The notes under the pieces are model-generated. The model ran no database searches. It worked only from the letters and a program-made list of their open reading frames with translations, and was not told the DNA's origin. A stretch of 64,000 bases of DNA from UBA1351 sp963677885. Its GTDB lineage: Bacteria > Bacillota > Clostridia > Lachnospirales > Vallitaleaceae. Of the stretch, positions 6,646 through 14,961 are shown in pieces (the first letter of the stretch is position 1; each line of letters starts with the position of its first letter). The stretch is from assembly GCA_963677885.1 (NCBI GenBank), contig OY782500.1, positions 5,146,001-5,210,000 of the forward strand. Reading direction: 5' to 3'. The translations under genes and the position numbers were made by a program.

Positions 6646-8607
6646 ATGAGTTTAGATGGAAGAGTAGATTATGAAGACGCTAGGAAGAAGGGATTAAAAG
6701 CCTCCAATGCTGCAAGGTTCAGTGGAGAGAATCCTTATTTACCGGCGCTTGATAATATGATTAGAAAAGAGACCATACTCTCAGAAGTATCTCTAGGTAC
6801 TTTTGAGATTCCCATTAATAAAATAAAAGGAACAAAAACCGTCGGGAGATCATCATCATTTGCTCCAAACTTCTTACCTATATTGTCACCGAATACTGAA
6901 TTTGGAAGTAAATGGATGAGCCTGTGTCAAGCCCACCTCAATGAAGGTATCCGTGATGCTATTAAGGTATACGAATATTTGAACTGGTTTTATGTCGAAG
7001 AAGGTAACAAGAGGGTATCCGTTCTTAAATTTCATGATGCTGTCTTTATTAATGCGGATGTTACCCGTTTGATTCCTAAGTACGATCCGGAAGATGATAC
7101 CATAGTTCTCTATTATGAGTTCTTGGATTTTTATAAGCAGACCCATATTAATTACATATGGATGAGTGAGAAGGAAGGCTTCAAGAAGCTTTTACTTCAG
7201 ATGAAGAAATATAAGTGGGTAAATGTAGACGGACAAAGTGATTTTAAATCTGTTTATTACCAGTTTAGAAGAGCTTATTATGATCTTGGTGGAGACGCCC
7301 TGCCAAATACAACAGGTGATGCCTTCCTTAAGTATTTGGAAATTTATAAATACGATAAAAACCTAACTCCCGATGGAATGAGAAGTCAGATTGAGAAGAT
7401 GTGGTCGGAGTTTGAACTCCTCAGTAAAGAGGATATTTCTGTTGAGGTGTCGACAGATTCCCTTGAGAAGAAAACCTTTCTGGAAGGTCTGGCAACAACC
7501 TTTACCTCAATGAAGTCTGCCAATATTGCTTTTATTAATTCCAAGTCTCCTGAAGCTTCAAGCTGGACTTACGGCCATGAGATTGGCAGGAACCATATTA
7601 CCAATATCTTTGGTGACAAGATTGATACCAAGGCCTTTAACAATGTTCCGGAAGATGACAGGGCCTATGACCATATTGTAGGTGCAGTCAAAGAAGGTTA
7701 TGACATTATTTTTACGACCAGCCCAACCTTTATCAATGCAACCCTTAAGGCTGCTGTTGAATTTACCAATGTTAAGTTCTTTAACTGCTCTGAGAATATG
7801 TCCTATAAGAAGGTAAGGACGTATTTTGGCCGCTTTTATGAACCTAATTTCCTTGTGGGCATGATTGCAGGAGCTATGACCAAGACCAACAATATTGGTT
7901 ATGTAGTGACTTACCCGATACCTGAGGTGATATCAAGCATTAATGCCTTTACCATAGGGGCTAGGTTTGTTAATCCCCATGCTACTGTTATGGTTAAATG
8001 GGTATCTGACTTTAAGAATGATACATCAGAGGAAACCTATGGTATTGATAAACAGTTAAGGGATATGAATGTTGATATTATTTCACATCAGGAATCATCA
8101 GATTTATCCACAAAATTACAAAACTCAGGAATTTATCTCCTGGATGAACAAGATCCGTCTAATCCTAATAAACACAATTATTTGGCGACGCCAATATGGA
8201 ATTGGGGAGAGTTTTATGAAAAGATGGTAAGAAATATTATGAATGGAGCCTATACCAAGATTTCCAATCTTATTGGTGCAGGAGAGAAGGCTATTAACTA
8301 TTGGTGGGGGATGGATACAGAAGTGGTAGATATTATCTATTCCAGATCCAGTCTTCCGAAAGAGACGATTCAGTCTGTGAAGTTTATGAAAGAAATGATT
8401 ATCGAAGGAAATTATCATCCTTTTACTGGACCTTTATTTGATAATAAAGGCCAGGAAAAACTTGGTGAAGACAGTCGCTTGACCACTGATGACATATTAA
8501 CCATGGACTGGTTTGTTGAAGGTGTTCTAGGCTCTATACCTTCGATTAATGCCCTTGAGGCTAATCATCCTCTTCTTGAGCTCTTAAGCGTCAAGAAGAA
8601 GTATTAG
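6646..8607 (+). CDS. BMP-domain protein with an N-terminal ParB-like region, cytoplasmic
   Basis: A 653-residue protein. The C-terminal part (about 280-560) looks like a Bmp/PnrA periplasmic-binding fold: ANIAFINSKSPEASSWTYGH, an acidic loop, EGYDIIFTTSP, then GMIAGAMTKTNNIGYVVTYP and the INAFTIGARFVNP segment. This domain usually binds nucleosides or a related ligand for an ABC importer. However, no signal peptide or lipobox exists at the N-terminus, so I infer a cytoplasmic sensor rather than an exported receptor. The first 200 residues include FYVEEGNKRVSVLKF (about 115-129), which resembles the ParB/Srx-like motif. RBS AAAGGAGAAAAG precedes the ATG. No transporter genes are adjacent. Confidence 0.75.
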   Translation: MSLDGRVDYEDARKKGLKASNAARFSGENPYLPALDNMIRKETILSEVSLGTFEIPINKIKGTKTVGRSSSFAPNFLPILSPNTEFGSKWMSLCQAHLNEGIRDAIKVYEYLNWFYVEEGNKRVSVLKFHDAVFINADVTRLIPKYDPEDDTIVLYYEFLDFYKQTHINYIWMSEKEGFKKLLLQMKKYKWVNVDGQSDFKSVYYQFRRAYYDLGGDALPNTTGDAFLKYLEIYKYDKNLTPDGMRSQIEKMWSEFELLSKEDISVEVSTDSLEKKTFLEGLATTFTSMKSANIAFINSKSPEASSWTYGHEIGRNHITNIFGDKIDTKAFNNVPEDDRAYDHIVGAVKEGYDIIFTTSPTFINATLKAAVEFTNVKFFNCSENMSYKKVRTYFGRFYEPNFLVGMIAGAMTKTNNIGYVVTYPIPEVISSINAFTIGARFVNPHATVMVKWVSDFKNDTSEETYGIDKQLRDMNVDIISHQESSDLSTKLQNSGIYLLDEQDPSNPNKHNYLATPIWNWGEFYEKMVRNIMNGAYTKISNLIGAGEKAINYWWGMDTEVVDIIYSRSSLPKETIQSVKFMKEMIIEGNYHPFTGPLFDNKGQEKLGEDSRLTTDDILTMDWFVEGVLGSIPSINALEANHPLLELLSVKKKY

Positions 8608-9344
8608 GAAAAACGAATGTTGTTATTCTTAAGATAACGTTTGTATTTACGGTATTCCTTTATGACCGGCTTACCTAAATACCTATAATGGAATATGAAG
8701 CCATTAAGAAAACGGCTTATAAATGACTGACTCAGGAACGGGTCAGTTTTTCCTTTGTAATCAAAAAAATGATAGTTATATCCATTAATGACCATTGTAT
8801 CACCAATCTCTTGGATTCGATCTGCTTTGTGACCGTAATTAAGATGTTGGTGTCCATGAATAAAATAGGCTGGTCTATAGTCATCGATTAACTTTTTAAA
8901 AGAGGAAAATCCCCGATGGCAGAGGTCATCCCCATCGCCATAATCCTTAATGGGGGCATGGGAGACAACAATGTCGATGCCGCCGAATTGCTTAATCATA
9001 ACTCTCAGTTTTCGGATGCGTCTGCGCATTTCTTTTTCATTATATTGGAGGTCTCCAGGTTTATATCGGTAGGAACCACCAAGACCAAGGATACGAATAC
9101 CGTTTTGAACCACAATACGGTCCTCCAGGCTATCGCAGCCAAGGGGAGGGTCCTTTGTGTAAGCCGTGTCATGATTTCCGTGGACATAGTAAACCCTTTT
9201 CCTGGTCATGGTTGTCAGAAAAGATAAGTATTTGGATTTAAGGTCACCTGCAGATAGGATAAAATCAACATCTTCAAATAGGGAAGCATCATAATGATCC
9301 CAGAGATATTTGGATTCTTCGTCTGCTACGACTAATATTTTCAT
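8604..9344 (-). CDS. Calcineurin-like metallophosphoesterase
   Basis: A 246-residue protein with the metallophosphoesterase metal-site series: VVADEES at the N-terminus (the usual D-x-H reads D-E-E here), SAGDLKSKY (GD), VHGNHD (GNHD, about 55-60), VVSHAPIKDYGDGDDLCH and HGHQHLNYG. It should hydrolyse a phosphoester; the substrate is unknown. Loss of the first-motif His is a real deviation and could change metal use. It is transcribed toward the BMP-domain gene and the two stop codons overlap by four bases. The ATG is at 9344-9342, with ACAGGTGATAATG just upstream on the - strand. Confidence 0.8.
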   Translation of the reverse strand: MKILVVADEESKYLWDHYDASLFEDVDFILSAGDLKSKYLSFLTTMTRKRVYYVHGNHDTAYTKDPPLGCDSLEDRIVVQNGIRILGLGGSYRYKPGDLQYNEKEMRRRIRKLRVMIKQFGGIDIVVSHAPIKDYGDGDDLCHRGFSSFKKLIDDYRPAYFIHGHQHLNYGHKADRIQEIGDTMVINGYNYHFFDYKGKTDPFLSQSFISRFLNGFIFHYRYLGKPVIKEYRKYKRYLKNNNIRFS

Positions 9345-9584
9345 TCATTATCACCTGTTTGTATGTATAACTTCAATATCTATTCATGAAGGTATAGGCT
9401 TTCAAGAGTCAGAATGATTATATCATTTTTACCTGTAATTGAAAACCGTCAATAAGTCGAATCCCTTAGAAGAGGCAAGTCTGGCTTTACATCATATTAA
9501 CCATGTGCTAAACTACCTATAATTGATTAAGGACAGTCTTAGCTTAGTCCTAATCCTATGAAGATTATGTTAGGTAGGTGTATT

Positions 9585-10589
9585 ATGAGTGATCAAACAG
9601 TAAAAAAACCGAGAATATTTAGTGGGATTCAACCATCAGGTACCATTACTATAGGAAACTATTATGGAGCACTGAAAAACTGGGTTCAGATGCAGGATGA
9701 TTTTGAAAGTCTTTTTTGTGTTGTAGACCTTCATGCTATTACCGTAAGACAGGTTCCGGCGGACCTTCGTGCCAATACAAGAAAACTTTTAGCTTTTTAT
9801 ATAGCTGCAGGTCTTGATCCCAAGAAGAATCTAATATACCCTCAGTCCCATGTACCACAACATGCTGAGTTGGCTTGGATTCTTAATTGCTTTACCTATA
9901 TGGGTGAACTTAACCGAATGACTCAATTTAAAGACAAATCGGCGAAAAATGAGTCCAATATTAACGCAGGACTTTTTACATACCCTATACTTATGGCTGC
10001 TGACATCCTTCTTTTTCAAACAGATGTTGTACCTATCGGTCATGACCAAAAACAGCATTTAGAGCTTGCCAGAGACCTGGCTCAACGCTTTAACAATACC
10101 TATAGTGATACATTTACAGTACCGGAAGCATACTTTGGAAAAGTAGGGGCTAGAATTAAGAGCCTCCAGGAACCAAATGCCAAAATGTCTAAATCTGATC
10201 CTAATCCTAACGCGACTATTTCTGTTCTTGATGAGCCTAACGTTATCATCAATAAGATTAAGCGTGCAGTGACGGATTCCATTGGTGAGATTAACTACAG
10301 TGATGACCAACCTGGGGTTAAAAACCTTATTGATTTATACTGTTGTGCAACGGGAGAAAGTCCTGACCAGGCCATGAATCGTTTTGAAGGCCAGAACTAT
10401 GGTTTCCTGAAAAAAGAAGTAGGTGAGGCGACTGTAGAGCAGCTTAGGGGTGTTCAGGCTGATTACAGGGAAATTGTTAAGGATAAGAAGCAGTTAGATG
10501 ATATTATTAAAGCCAACAGTGAAACAGCTTCATATCTGGCTGAGAAAACATTACGTAAAGTTAAGAAGAAAGTCGGATTTGTTATTTAA
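9585..10589 (+). CDS. trpS: Tryptophan--tRNA ligase
   Basis: Class I synthetase that charges tRNA-Trp. The 334 residues match the family. Motifs: FSGIQPSGTITIGNYYGAL contains the HIGH-type signature (TIGN), MAADILLFQTDVVPIGHDQKQHLELARD is the conserved tryptophan pocket region, and NAKMSKSDPN is the KMSKS loop near residue 200. I start at the ATG at 9585, which has GGTAGGTG before it, rather than at the ATG at 9558, which has no ribosome binding site. No T-box was found in the 240 bases upstream. recO follows after 18 bases, probably in the same transcript. Confidence 0.96.
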   Translation: MSDQTVKKPRIFSGIQPSGTITIGNYYGALKNWVQMQDDFESLFCVVDLHAITVRQVPADLRANTRKLLAFYIAAGLDPKKNLIYPQSHVPQHAELAWILNCFTYMGELNRMTQFKDKSAKNESNINAGLFTYPILMAADILLFQTDVVPIGHDQKQHLELARDLAQRFNNTYSDTFTVPEAYFGKVGARIKSLQEPNAKMSKSDPNPNATISVLDEPNVIINKIKRAVTDSIGEINYSDDQPGVKNLIDLYCCATGESPDQAMNRFEGQNYGFLKKEVGEATVEQLRGVQADYREIVKDKKQLDDIIKANSETASYLAEKTLRKVKKKVGFVI

Positions 10590-10607
10590 CCGTCAGGTGA
10601 TATAGAT

Positions 10608-11336
10608 ATGTCAATGCTCATCAAGACCAAGGGAATTGTATTACATGAAATGACCATCAAGGACAACGATAAACGAATTATCCTTTTTTCCAAGGAGTTC
10701 GGTAAGATGGTGGTTTTTGCCAATGGAGCAAAAAAAGCCAAAAGTCCTTTGCTGGCAGGTACACAGCCCTTCGTATTTGGTGAGTTTTTTCTATATGAGG
10801 GTAAGTCATCCTATACCTTGAAACAGGTCAATATCGACGAATCCTTTTTTGAACTTAGGCAGGATATGGAAACCCTGGCATACGGTCAGTACTTACTGGA
10901 AGTCATCGCATCCGTTATTCAGGAAATGGATGCCAATCCGGAACTCCTCAGGCTACTATACGTCAGTCTTATGGCCTTGAAACACCAAACCATCTTACCT
11001 GCAGTGGTCAAATCCGTTTTCCAGTTTAGGTCTATGAATATGTTGGGATTTGCACCTGATCTTAGTGGATGTATGGAGTGTGGTCAGGGTGAGGGGGCTT
11101 TCTATTTGGACCCCAAAGGTGGACTCCTTTGCAGGGACTGTGGTTCAAAGGGAAGATTTATATCTATGGATGCCCTTTTGGTTCTACGTTACATTCAGCA
11201 GGCGCCACTGAAGAAATTATACCACTTCAAACTGTCAGAAAGTCTATTTAAAGAGATTAATAATCCTATTGACTTCTATTTTAAACATTTTGTGACTGGT
11301 GATTATAAATCTCTGGATATCATTGATATATTATAA
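10608..11336 (+). CDS. recO: DNA repair protein RecO
   Basis: 242 residues. An N-terminal OB-fold (KTKGIVLHEMTIKDNDKRII, then SKEFGKMVVFANGAKKAKSP), a helical middle, and a four-cysteine zinc site (CMECGQGEGAFYLDPKGG, then CRDCGSKG, about 155-182) are characteristic of RecO. RecO helps load RecA onto SSB-coated single-stranded DNA with RecR in the RecFOR pathway. It is preceded by trpS with an 18-base gap; the start ATG at 10608 has CAGGTGATATAG before it. Confidence 0.95.
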   Translation: MSMLIKTKGIVLHEMTIKDNDKRIILFSKEFGKMVVFANGAKKAKSPLLAGTQPFVFGEFFLYEGKSSYTLKQVNIDESFFELRQDMETLAYGQYLLEVIASVIQEMDANPELLRLLYVSLMALKHQTILPAVVKSVFQFRSMNMLGFAPDLSGCMECGQGEGAFYLDPKGGLLCRDCGSKGRFISMDALLVLRYIQQAPLKKLYHFKLSESLFKEINNPIDFYFKHFVTGDYKSLDIIDIL

Positions 11337-11418
11337 GCCTGGTTTAGTGGTTTAAAGGATAAAAGCATATAGGAAAATGTAATTTAGCAGAATTTAATGT
11401 TTTTTTATTGATTTTTAA

Positions 11419-11447
11419 TGGTCAAGGAAATTTCCTTGTGATAAAAT
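11419..11447 (+). promoter_or_regulatory. Promoter with a palindromic operator-like spacer
   Basis: TGGTCA (11419-11424) and TAAAAT (11442-11447) are 17 bases apart. The perfect 16-base palindrome CAAGGAAATTTCCTTG (11423-11438) lies between the two boxes, where a bound repressor would block RNA polymerase. The regulator is not known. Confidence 0.5.
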
Positions 11448-11490
11448 ATGTTTAGAGAGTTAAACATGATATTCATAAGGAGGTAATACA

Positions 11491-11886
11491 ATGGCAGGTT
11501 TTTTTGATAATTTAAAAAAGGGCTTAGATAAAGGAACTAAAATGGTTAGTGCCAAGTCAAGCCAGGTAATTGAAACTAACAAGGTTAAGTCTGAAATTGC
11601 AGCTCTTAAGAAATCAAAAGCAGAAGCGATCACTACTATCGGATCTAAAGTTTACGAGGCTAAAGAAGCTTTCACTTATGATTTGGTAGCTGAAGAGGTT
11701 GAAGCTATTTCCGGTTACGAAGTAGCTATTGAAGAAAAAGAAGCTGAACTTGAGAGAATCCGTATTGAGACTGAAACAAAAATGAACGAAATCAAAGCCG
11801 ATACAGAAGCCGTAACTGTAGAAGAAGTAGACGGTGCTGTAGAAGTAGATATTGAAGTTCAAGATCACGTTGAAGAGGATAAATAA
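11491..11886 (+). CDS. Small coiled-coil protein of unknown function
   Basis: 131 residues, nearly all helical and charged. After the N-terminal GFFDNLKKGLDKGTKMVSAK, residues about 30-115 form heptad-rich coiled coil (ALKKSKAEAITTIGSKVYEA; EEKEAELERIRIETETK), and the tail is very acidic (EEVDGAVEVDIEVQDH). No signal peptide or membrane segment. The layout recalls small Firmicutes proteins annotated only as hypothetical, sometimes next to zinc-ribbon proteins. Strong RBS AAGGAGGTAATAC. The lipoprotein gene follows after 8 bases, so the two are likely co-transcribed from the palindrome-bearing promoter. Confidence 0.7.
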   Translation: MAGFFDNLKKGLDKGTKMVSAKSSQVIETNKVKSEIAALKKSKAEAITTIGSKVYEAKEAFTYDLVAEEVEAISGYEVAIEEKEAELERIRIETETKMNEIKADTEAVTVEEVDGAVEVDIEVQDHVEEDK

Positions 11887-11894
11887 TCGTTTTA

Positions 11895-12806
11895 ATGAAG
11901 AAAACTCTAAGTCTTGTTATGAGAATTGCCATGATGATATCCATTATGGCAATTTTTATGTCATGTACACACAAAAGTGAAAATTTGAATACTGACTCAG
12001 AAGAAATTGTAAGGGTTCAAGACCTGAATCAAGACATGGTATTAGCCCTTGACAAGATTGTAGAAACCAAGGACCTCATGCTTATAGAACTCCAAAATCT
12101 TGCTTCTTTTTTAGACCAGGAGAAGCTCTATTACAAGGGAGCCTTTGAACTGGAAGATTATGATTCCTTTATGGACCAGTCTGCCTATAATCCTTTAGTT
12201 ATTGAAGACAATTTTTCAAAGGCAAACCAAGATTATCTTGATGGTCTTGAAAGTATTTCCAGTCAAGATGAAGACTATTATGGGCTTAATGAGCTCCTTG
12301 CCTATGAAGCTTTTTTGGCCCAGTTATTTCAAGATATGATGGCCTATCATTATGCCATGTTGGAAGCAGACTATCATCTAGAGGTCTTTGGCAATGCTAT
12401 GAATGGTTTGTATGAGCTCCTTATATCCGGTGACCTGCCATCTGTTGAATATAATGACAGCCTGGATATGATCCTAAGTCAGTACTCCGCTTTGCTTGAA
12501 GTTGGAAGTGGGGACAATGATCTTGGGGGTACCTATAATAAAGAAGAACTTTCAATTATGATCGGGGAACTGAAAAGTGCTAAAAGTCAGGTGGCCAATC
12601 TGGAGGTTGTCAATGCATTTGACCTTGAGTTAAACACCTTGGTTTACCAGATGCTGGATTCAGTTGAAAGAGCTTCTAGCGTCACCTATGAATTTGAAGT
12701 TCTCTTAGATAGACTTTCCTATAAAACAGGTGAGACACTCATGAATGATTCAGCGGTTGATTTTCTGGAAGAGACTCTAAAAATGAATGCTTGGCCCCTT
12801 GAGTAA
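11895..12806 (+). CDS. Predicted lipoprotein, unknown function
   Basis: 303 residues. A basic start (MKK), a hydrophobic stretch to about 20, and FMSC ending at Cys24 make a plausible, slightly atypical lipobox, so the protein is predicted to be lipid-anchored outside the membrane. The rest is an acidic, helix-rich domain (LNQDMVLALDKIVETKDLML, ALLEVGSGDNDLGG and others) that I do not recognise. No good ribosome binding site precedes the ATG at 11895; it begins 8 bases after the stop of the coiled-coil gene, suggesting translational coupling. Confidence 0.65.
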   Translation: MKKTLSLVMRIAMMISIMAIFMSCTHKSENLNTDSEEIVRVQDLNQDMVLALDKIVETKDLMLIELQNLASFLDQEKLYYKGAFELEDYDSFMDQSAYNPLVIEDNFSKANQDYLDGLESISSQDEDYYGLNELLAYEAFLAQLFQDMMAYHYAMLEADYHLEVFGNAMNGLYELLISGDLPSVEYNDSLDMILSQYSALLEVGSGDNDLGGTYNKEELSIMIGELKSAKSQVANLEVVNAFDLELNTLVYQMLDSVERASSVTYEFEVLLDRLSYKTGETLMNDSAVDFLEETLKMNAWPLE

Positions 12807-12834
12807 ATGTACCTCTTAGGAGGCAAACAAGATG

Positions 12835-12863
12835 TTGACGAATCAAAATCTCCATGTTATACT
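12835..12863 (+). promoter_or_regulatory. Promoter of the glyS T-box transcript
   Basis: TTGACG (12835-12840) and TATACT (12858-12863) with an ideal 17-base spacer. It gives a leader of about 370 bases before glyS. Confidence 0.75.
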
Positions 12864-12871
12864 CCATTGTA

Positions 12872-13128
12872 ATAGAAGAGTAGGTGGTTTTGAGGAAGAT
12901 AAAGCCGGCTCTTATATGAATAAGAATTATATAATTACGTTGATAAAGAAGAGTAATTCGTCATTGTCTTGACCAGTGATTCCGGGCTAGTGTGAACCGG
13001 GACAGGAAACCGAATGAAGGCGCTTTGGAGTAATCTTAATTAAGCGGATACGGATGTATCAATTAGGGTGGAACCGCGGATAGAGTAATCTTTTCGTCCC
13101 TTGTCTGGGAGAATTGGATTACTTTTTT
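12872..13128 (+). promoter_or_regulatory. T-box leader (glycine) upstream of glyS
   Basis: The T-box sequence AGGGTGGAACCGCGG is at 13065-13079, directly after a Stem III hairpin (GATAC-GGAT-GTATC) and before a terminator. An AGTGA GA-motif and the CCGGGCTAGTGTGAACCGGG hairpin lie at about 12976-13002. The likely specifier is GGC at 13019-13021 in the context GAA-GGC-GCT, a glycine codon; the short distance to the T-box fits the reduced glycine-type leaders that lack Stem II. A second GGC at 12907-12909, closed by AAGAG/CTCTT, is an alternative. Uncharged tRNA-Gly should switch the terminator off. Confidence 0.85.
13083..13128 (+). terminator. T-box regulated terminator of the glyS leader
   Basis: AGTAATC (13084-13090) pairs with GATTACT (13117-13123), with an inner CGTCCC/GGGAG helix, followed by a run of T to 13129. 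It lies just after the T-box sequence. Confidence 0.85.
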
Positions 13129-13240
13129 TGTACCAAATTTTAGACTTATGTATAAGCGCTTATGTCTAGTAAGGAAGTGATCTTCTCCAATCCACACGTT
13201 GGATGAACACTATAAAGGCATAAAAGAAAGGAAGATGAAC

Positions 13241-14629
13241 ATGGAAAAAACAATGGAAAAAATTGTTGCTTTAGCTAAAGCAAGAGGATTTGTTTATCCT
13301 GGATCAGAGATTTACGGTGGTCTGGCTAACACTTGGGATTACGGTCCATTAGGTGTTGAACTAAAAAACAACGTTAAGAAGGCCTGGTGGCAAAAGTTTA
13401 TTAAGGAGAGCCCATATAATGTCGGTGTTGACTGTGCCCTTCTCATGAACCCACAGGTTTGGGTGGCTTCAGGTCATGTTGGAGGATTCAACGATCCACT
13501 TATGGATTGTAAGTCCTGTAAAGAGCGTTTTAGAGCAGACCAGCTAATTGAAGAATATATGAAGGACAATAATATAGAAGTGTCCGATCCTGTAGATTCA
13601 TGGACCAATGAGCAAATGAAGGAATACATTGATGAAAAGGGTATTGACTGTCCATCTTGTGGCGCTCATGACTTTACGGATATCCGTCAGTTCAACTTAA
13701 TGTTCAAAACTTTCCAGGGTGTTACAGAAGATGCTAAGAACACGATTTACCTTCGTCCTGAAACTGCACAGGGTATCTTTGTTAACTTCAAGAACGTTCA
13801 AAGAACATCACGTAAAAAAATTCCATTTGGTATTGGTCAGATCGGTAAGTCCTTCCGTAATGAGATTACACCAGGTAACTTTACATTCAGAACCCGTGAA
13901 TTTGAACAAATGGAATTGGAATTTTTCTGTAAGCCGGGCACCGACCTTGAATGGTTTGCCTACTGGAAAGATTACTGTGTAAACTGGTTACAGACTCTTG
14001 GTATGAAAGATGATGTGATGCGTGTTCGTGATCACAGTGCTGAAGAATTATCCCATTACTCCAATGCAACTTCTGATATTGAATACCTTTTCCCATTTGG
14101 ATGGGGCGAACTTTGGGGTATTGCCGATAGAACTGATTTTGACTTAATGGCCCATCAAGAGCACTCAGGTCAAGACATGGCTTACTTTGATGACCAGGAA
14201 AAAGAAAAATATGTTCCTTATTGTATTGAACCATCATTGGGTGCAGACCGTGTAACTTTGGCATTCCTTTGTGAAGCATACGATGAAGAGGAACTTGAAG
14301 GTGGCGATGTAAGAAACGTATTACGTTTCCATCCGGCTCTTGCACCGGTTAAGGTTGGTGTTCTTCCTCTTTCCAAGAAGCTTAATGATCAGGCTACTGA
14401 TCTTTTTGCAAAACTTTCCAAAACTTACAACTGTGAATTTGATGACAGAGGTTCCATTGGTAAGCGTTACCGTCGTCAAGATGAGATTGGTACACCTTTC
14501 TGTATCACTTATGATTTTGATACTCTTGAAGATCAGGCAGTAACAGTACGTGACCGTGATACTATGGAACAGGAAAGAATCAAGATCGAAGATTTAAAAG
14601 CATATTTTGAAGAAAAATTTGATTTCTAG
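13241..14629 (+). CDS. glyS: Glycine--tRNA ligase, single-chain (alpha2) type
   Basis: Class II synthetase charging tRNA-Gly. 462 residues from my chosen start, the length of the homodimeric bacterial/archaeal-type GlyRS rather than the alpha/beta form. Motifs: KARGFVYPGSEIYGG at the N-terminus, paired CXXC (CKSC and CPSC) in the insertion, LRPETAQGIFVNFKN, GIGQIGKSFRNEITPGNFTF (motif 2), FRTREFEQMELEFFC and EPSLGADRVTLAFL (motif 3). The ATG at 13241 is preferred because GAAAGGAAG ends 7 bases before it; an upstream in-frame TTG at 13199 has no ribosome binding site. It is controlled by the glycine T-box. Confidence 0.95.
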   Translation: MEKTMEKIVALAKARGFVYPGSEIYGGLANTWDYGPLGVELKNNVKKAWWQKFIKESPYNVGVDCALLMNPQVWVASGHVGGFNDPLMDCKSCKERFRADQLIEEYMKDNNIEVSDPVDSWTNEQMKEYIDEKGIDCPSCGAHDFTDIRQFNLMFKTFQGVTEDAKNTIYLRPETAQGIFVNFKNVQRTSRKKIPFGIGQIGKSFRNEITPGNFTFRTREFEQMELEFFCKPGTDLEWFAYWKDYCVNWLQTLGMKDDVMRVRDHSAEELSHYSNATSDIEYLFPFGWGELWGIADRTDFDLMAHQEHSGQDMAYFDDQEKEKYVPYCIEPSLGADRVTLAFLCEAYDEEELEGGDVRNVLRFHPALAPVKVGVLPLSKKLNDQATDLFAKLSKTYNCEFDDRGSIGKRYRRQDEIGTPFCITYDFDTLEDQAVTVRDRDTMEQERIKIEDLKAYFEEKFDF

Positions 14630-14655
14630 GTCTTTATGACCAGATAAAAATACAG

Positions 14656-14685
14656 GCTAAAGCTTCTGAAAACAGAAGCTTTAGC
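14656..14685 (+). terminator. Hairpin after glyS
   Basis: A perfect 13-bp stem (14656-14668 with 14673-14685) with an AAAA loop. The stem is very stable but no T-run follows, so termination strength is uncertain. Confidence 0.6.
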
Positions 14686-14961
14686 TATGCTCGGTACCAA
14701 TGTGGTCCCACAGGGCGAAATTGACAACACCTATATGAAAAATCCTTCATAAAAATCGACAAGTTAGTTCTTAAAAATCATAGGTTTATAGTCATTTAGT
14801 CCAAAAAGAAAGCCAATCAGCAAGTTTACTAAAAAAGAACTTTAATTCAATAGGTTTTTATGTAATAATAGTAGGCGAGCTTATTATAATCAGGCGCTTT
14901 GTCAACTAGATATAACAAAAGCGTCCCAACAATAACTATTTTTTATTAGGAGGAAACATTA
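14686..14961 (+). promoter_or_regulatory. Intergenic region before ppdK with a probable promoter
   Basis: About 276 bases without a coding frame. A perfect TATAAT is at 14885-14890, but the sequence 17 bases upstream (GTAATA) is a poor -35 box, so an activator or another element may be needed. A second possible -10 (TATAAC, near 14910) follows. I see no riboswitch motif. The leader from the first -10 to the start codon is about 65 bases. Confidence 0.4.

Noticed and set aside
9345..9584. T-box or trp leader before trpS
   Set aside because: No T-box sequence, terminator pair or run of Trp codons is visible; only AT-rich sequence with a possible TATAAT near 9516.
13887..14345. 152-codon frame on the - strand inside glyS
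   Set aside because: A shadow of the strong codon bias of glyS; no ribosome binding site and no recognisable motif.
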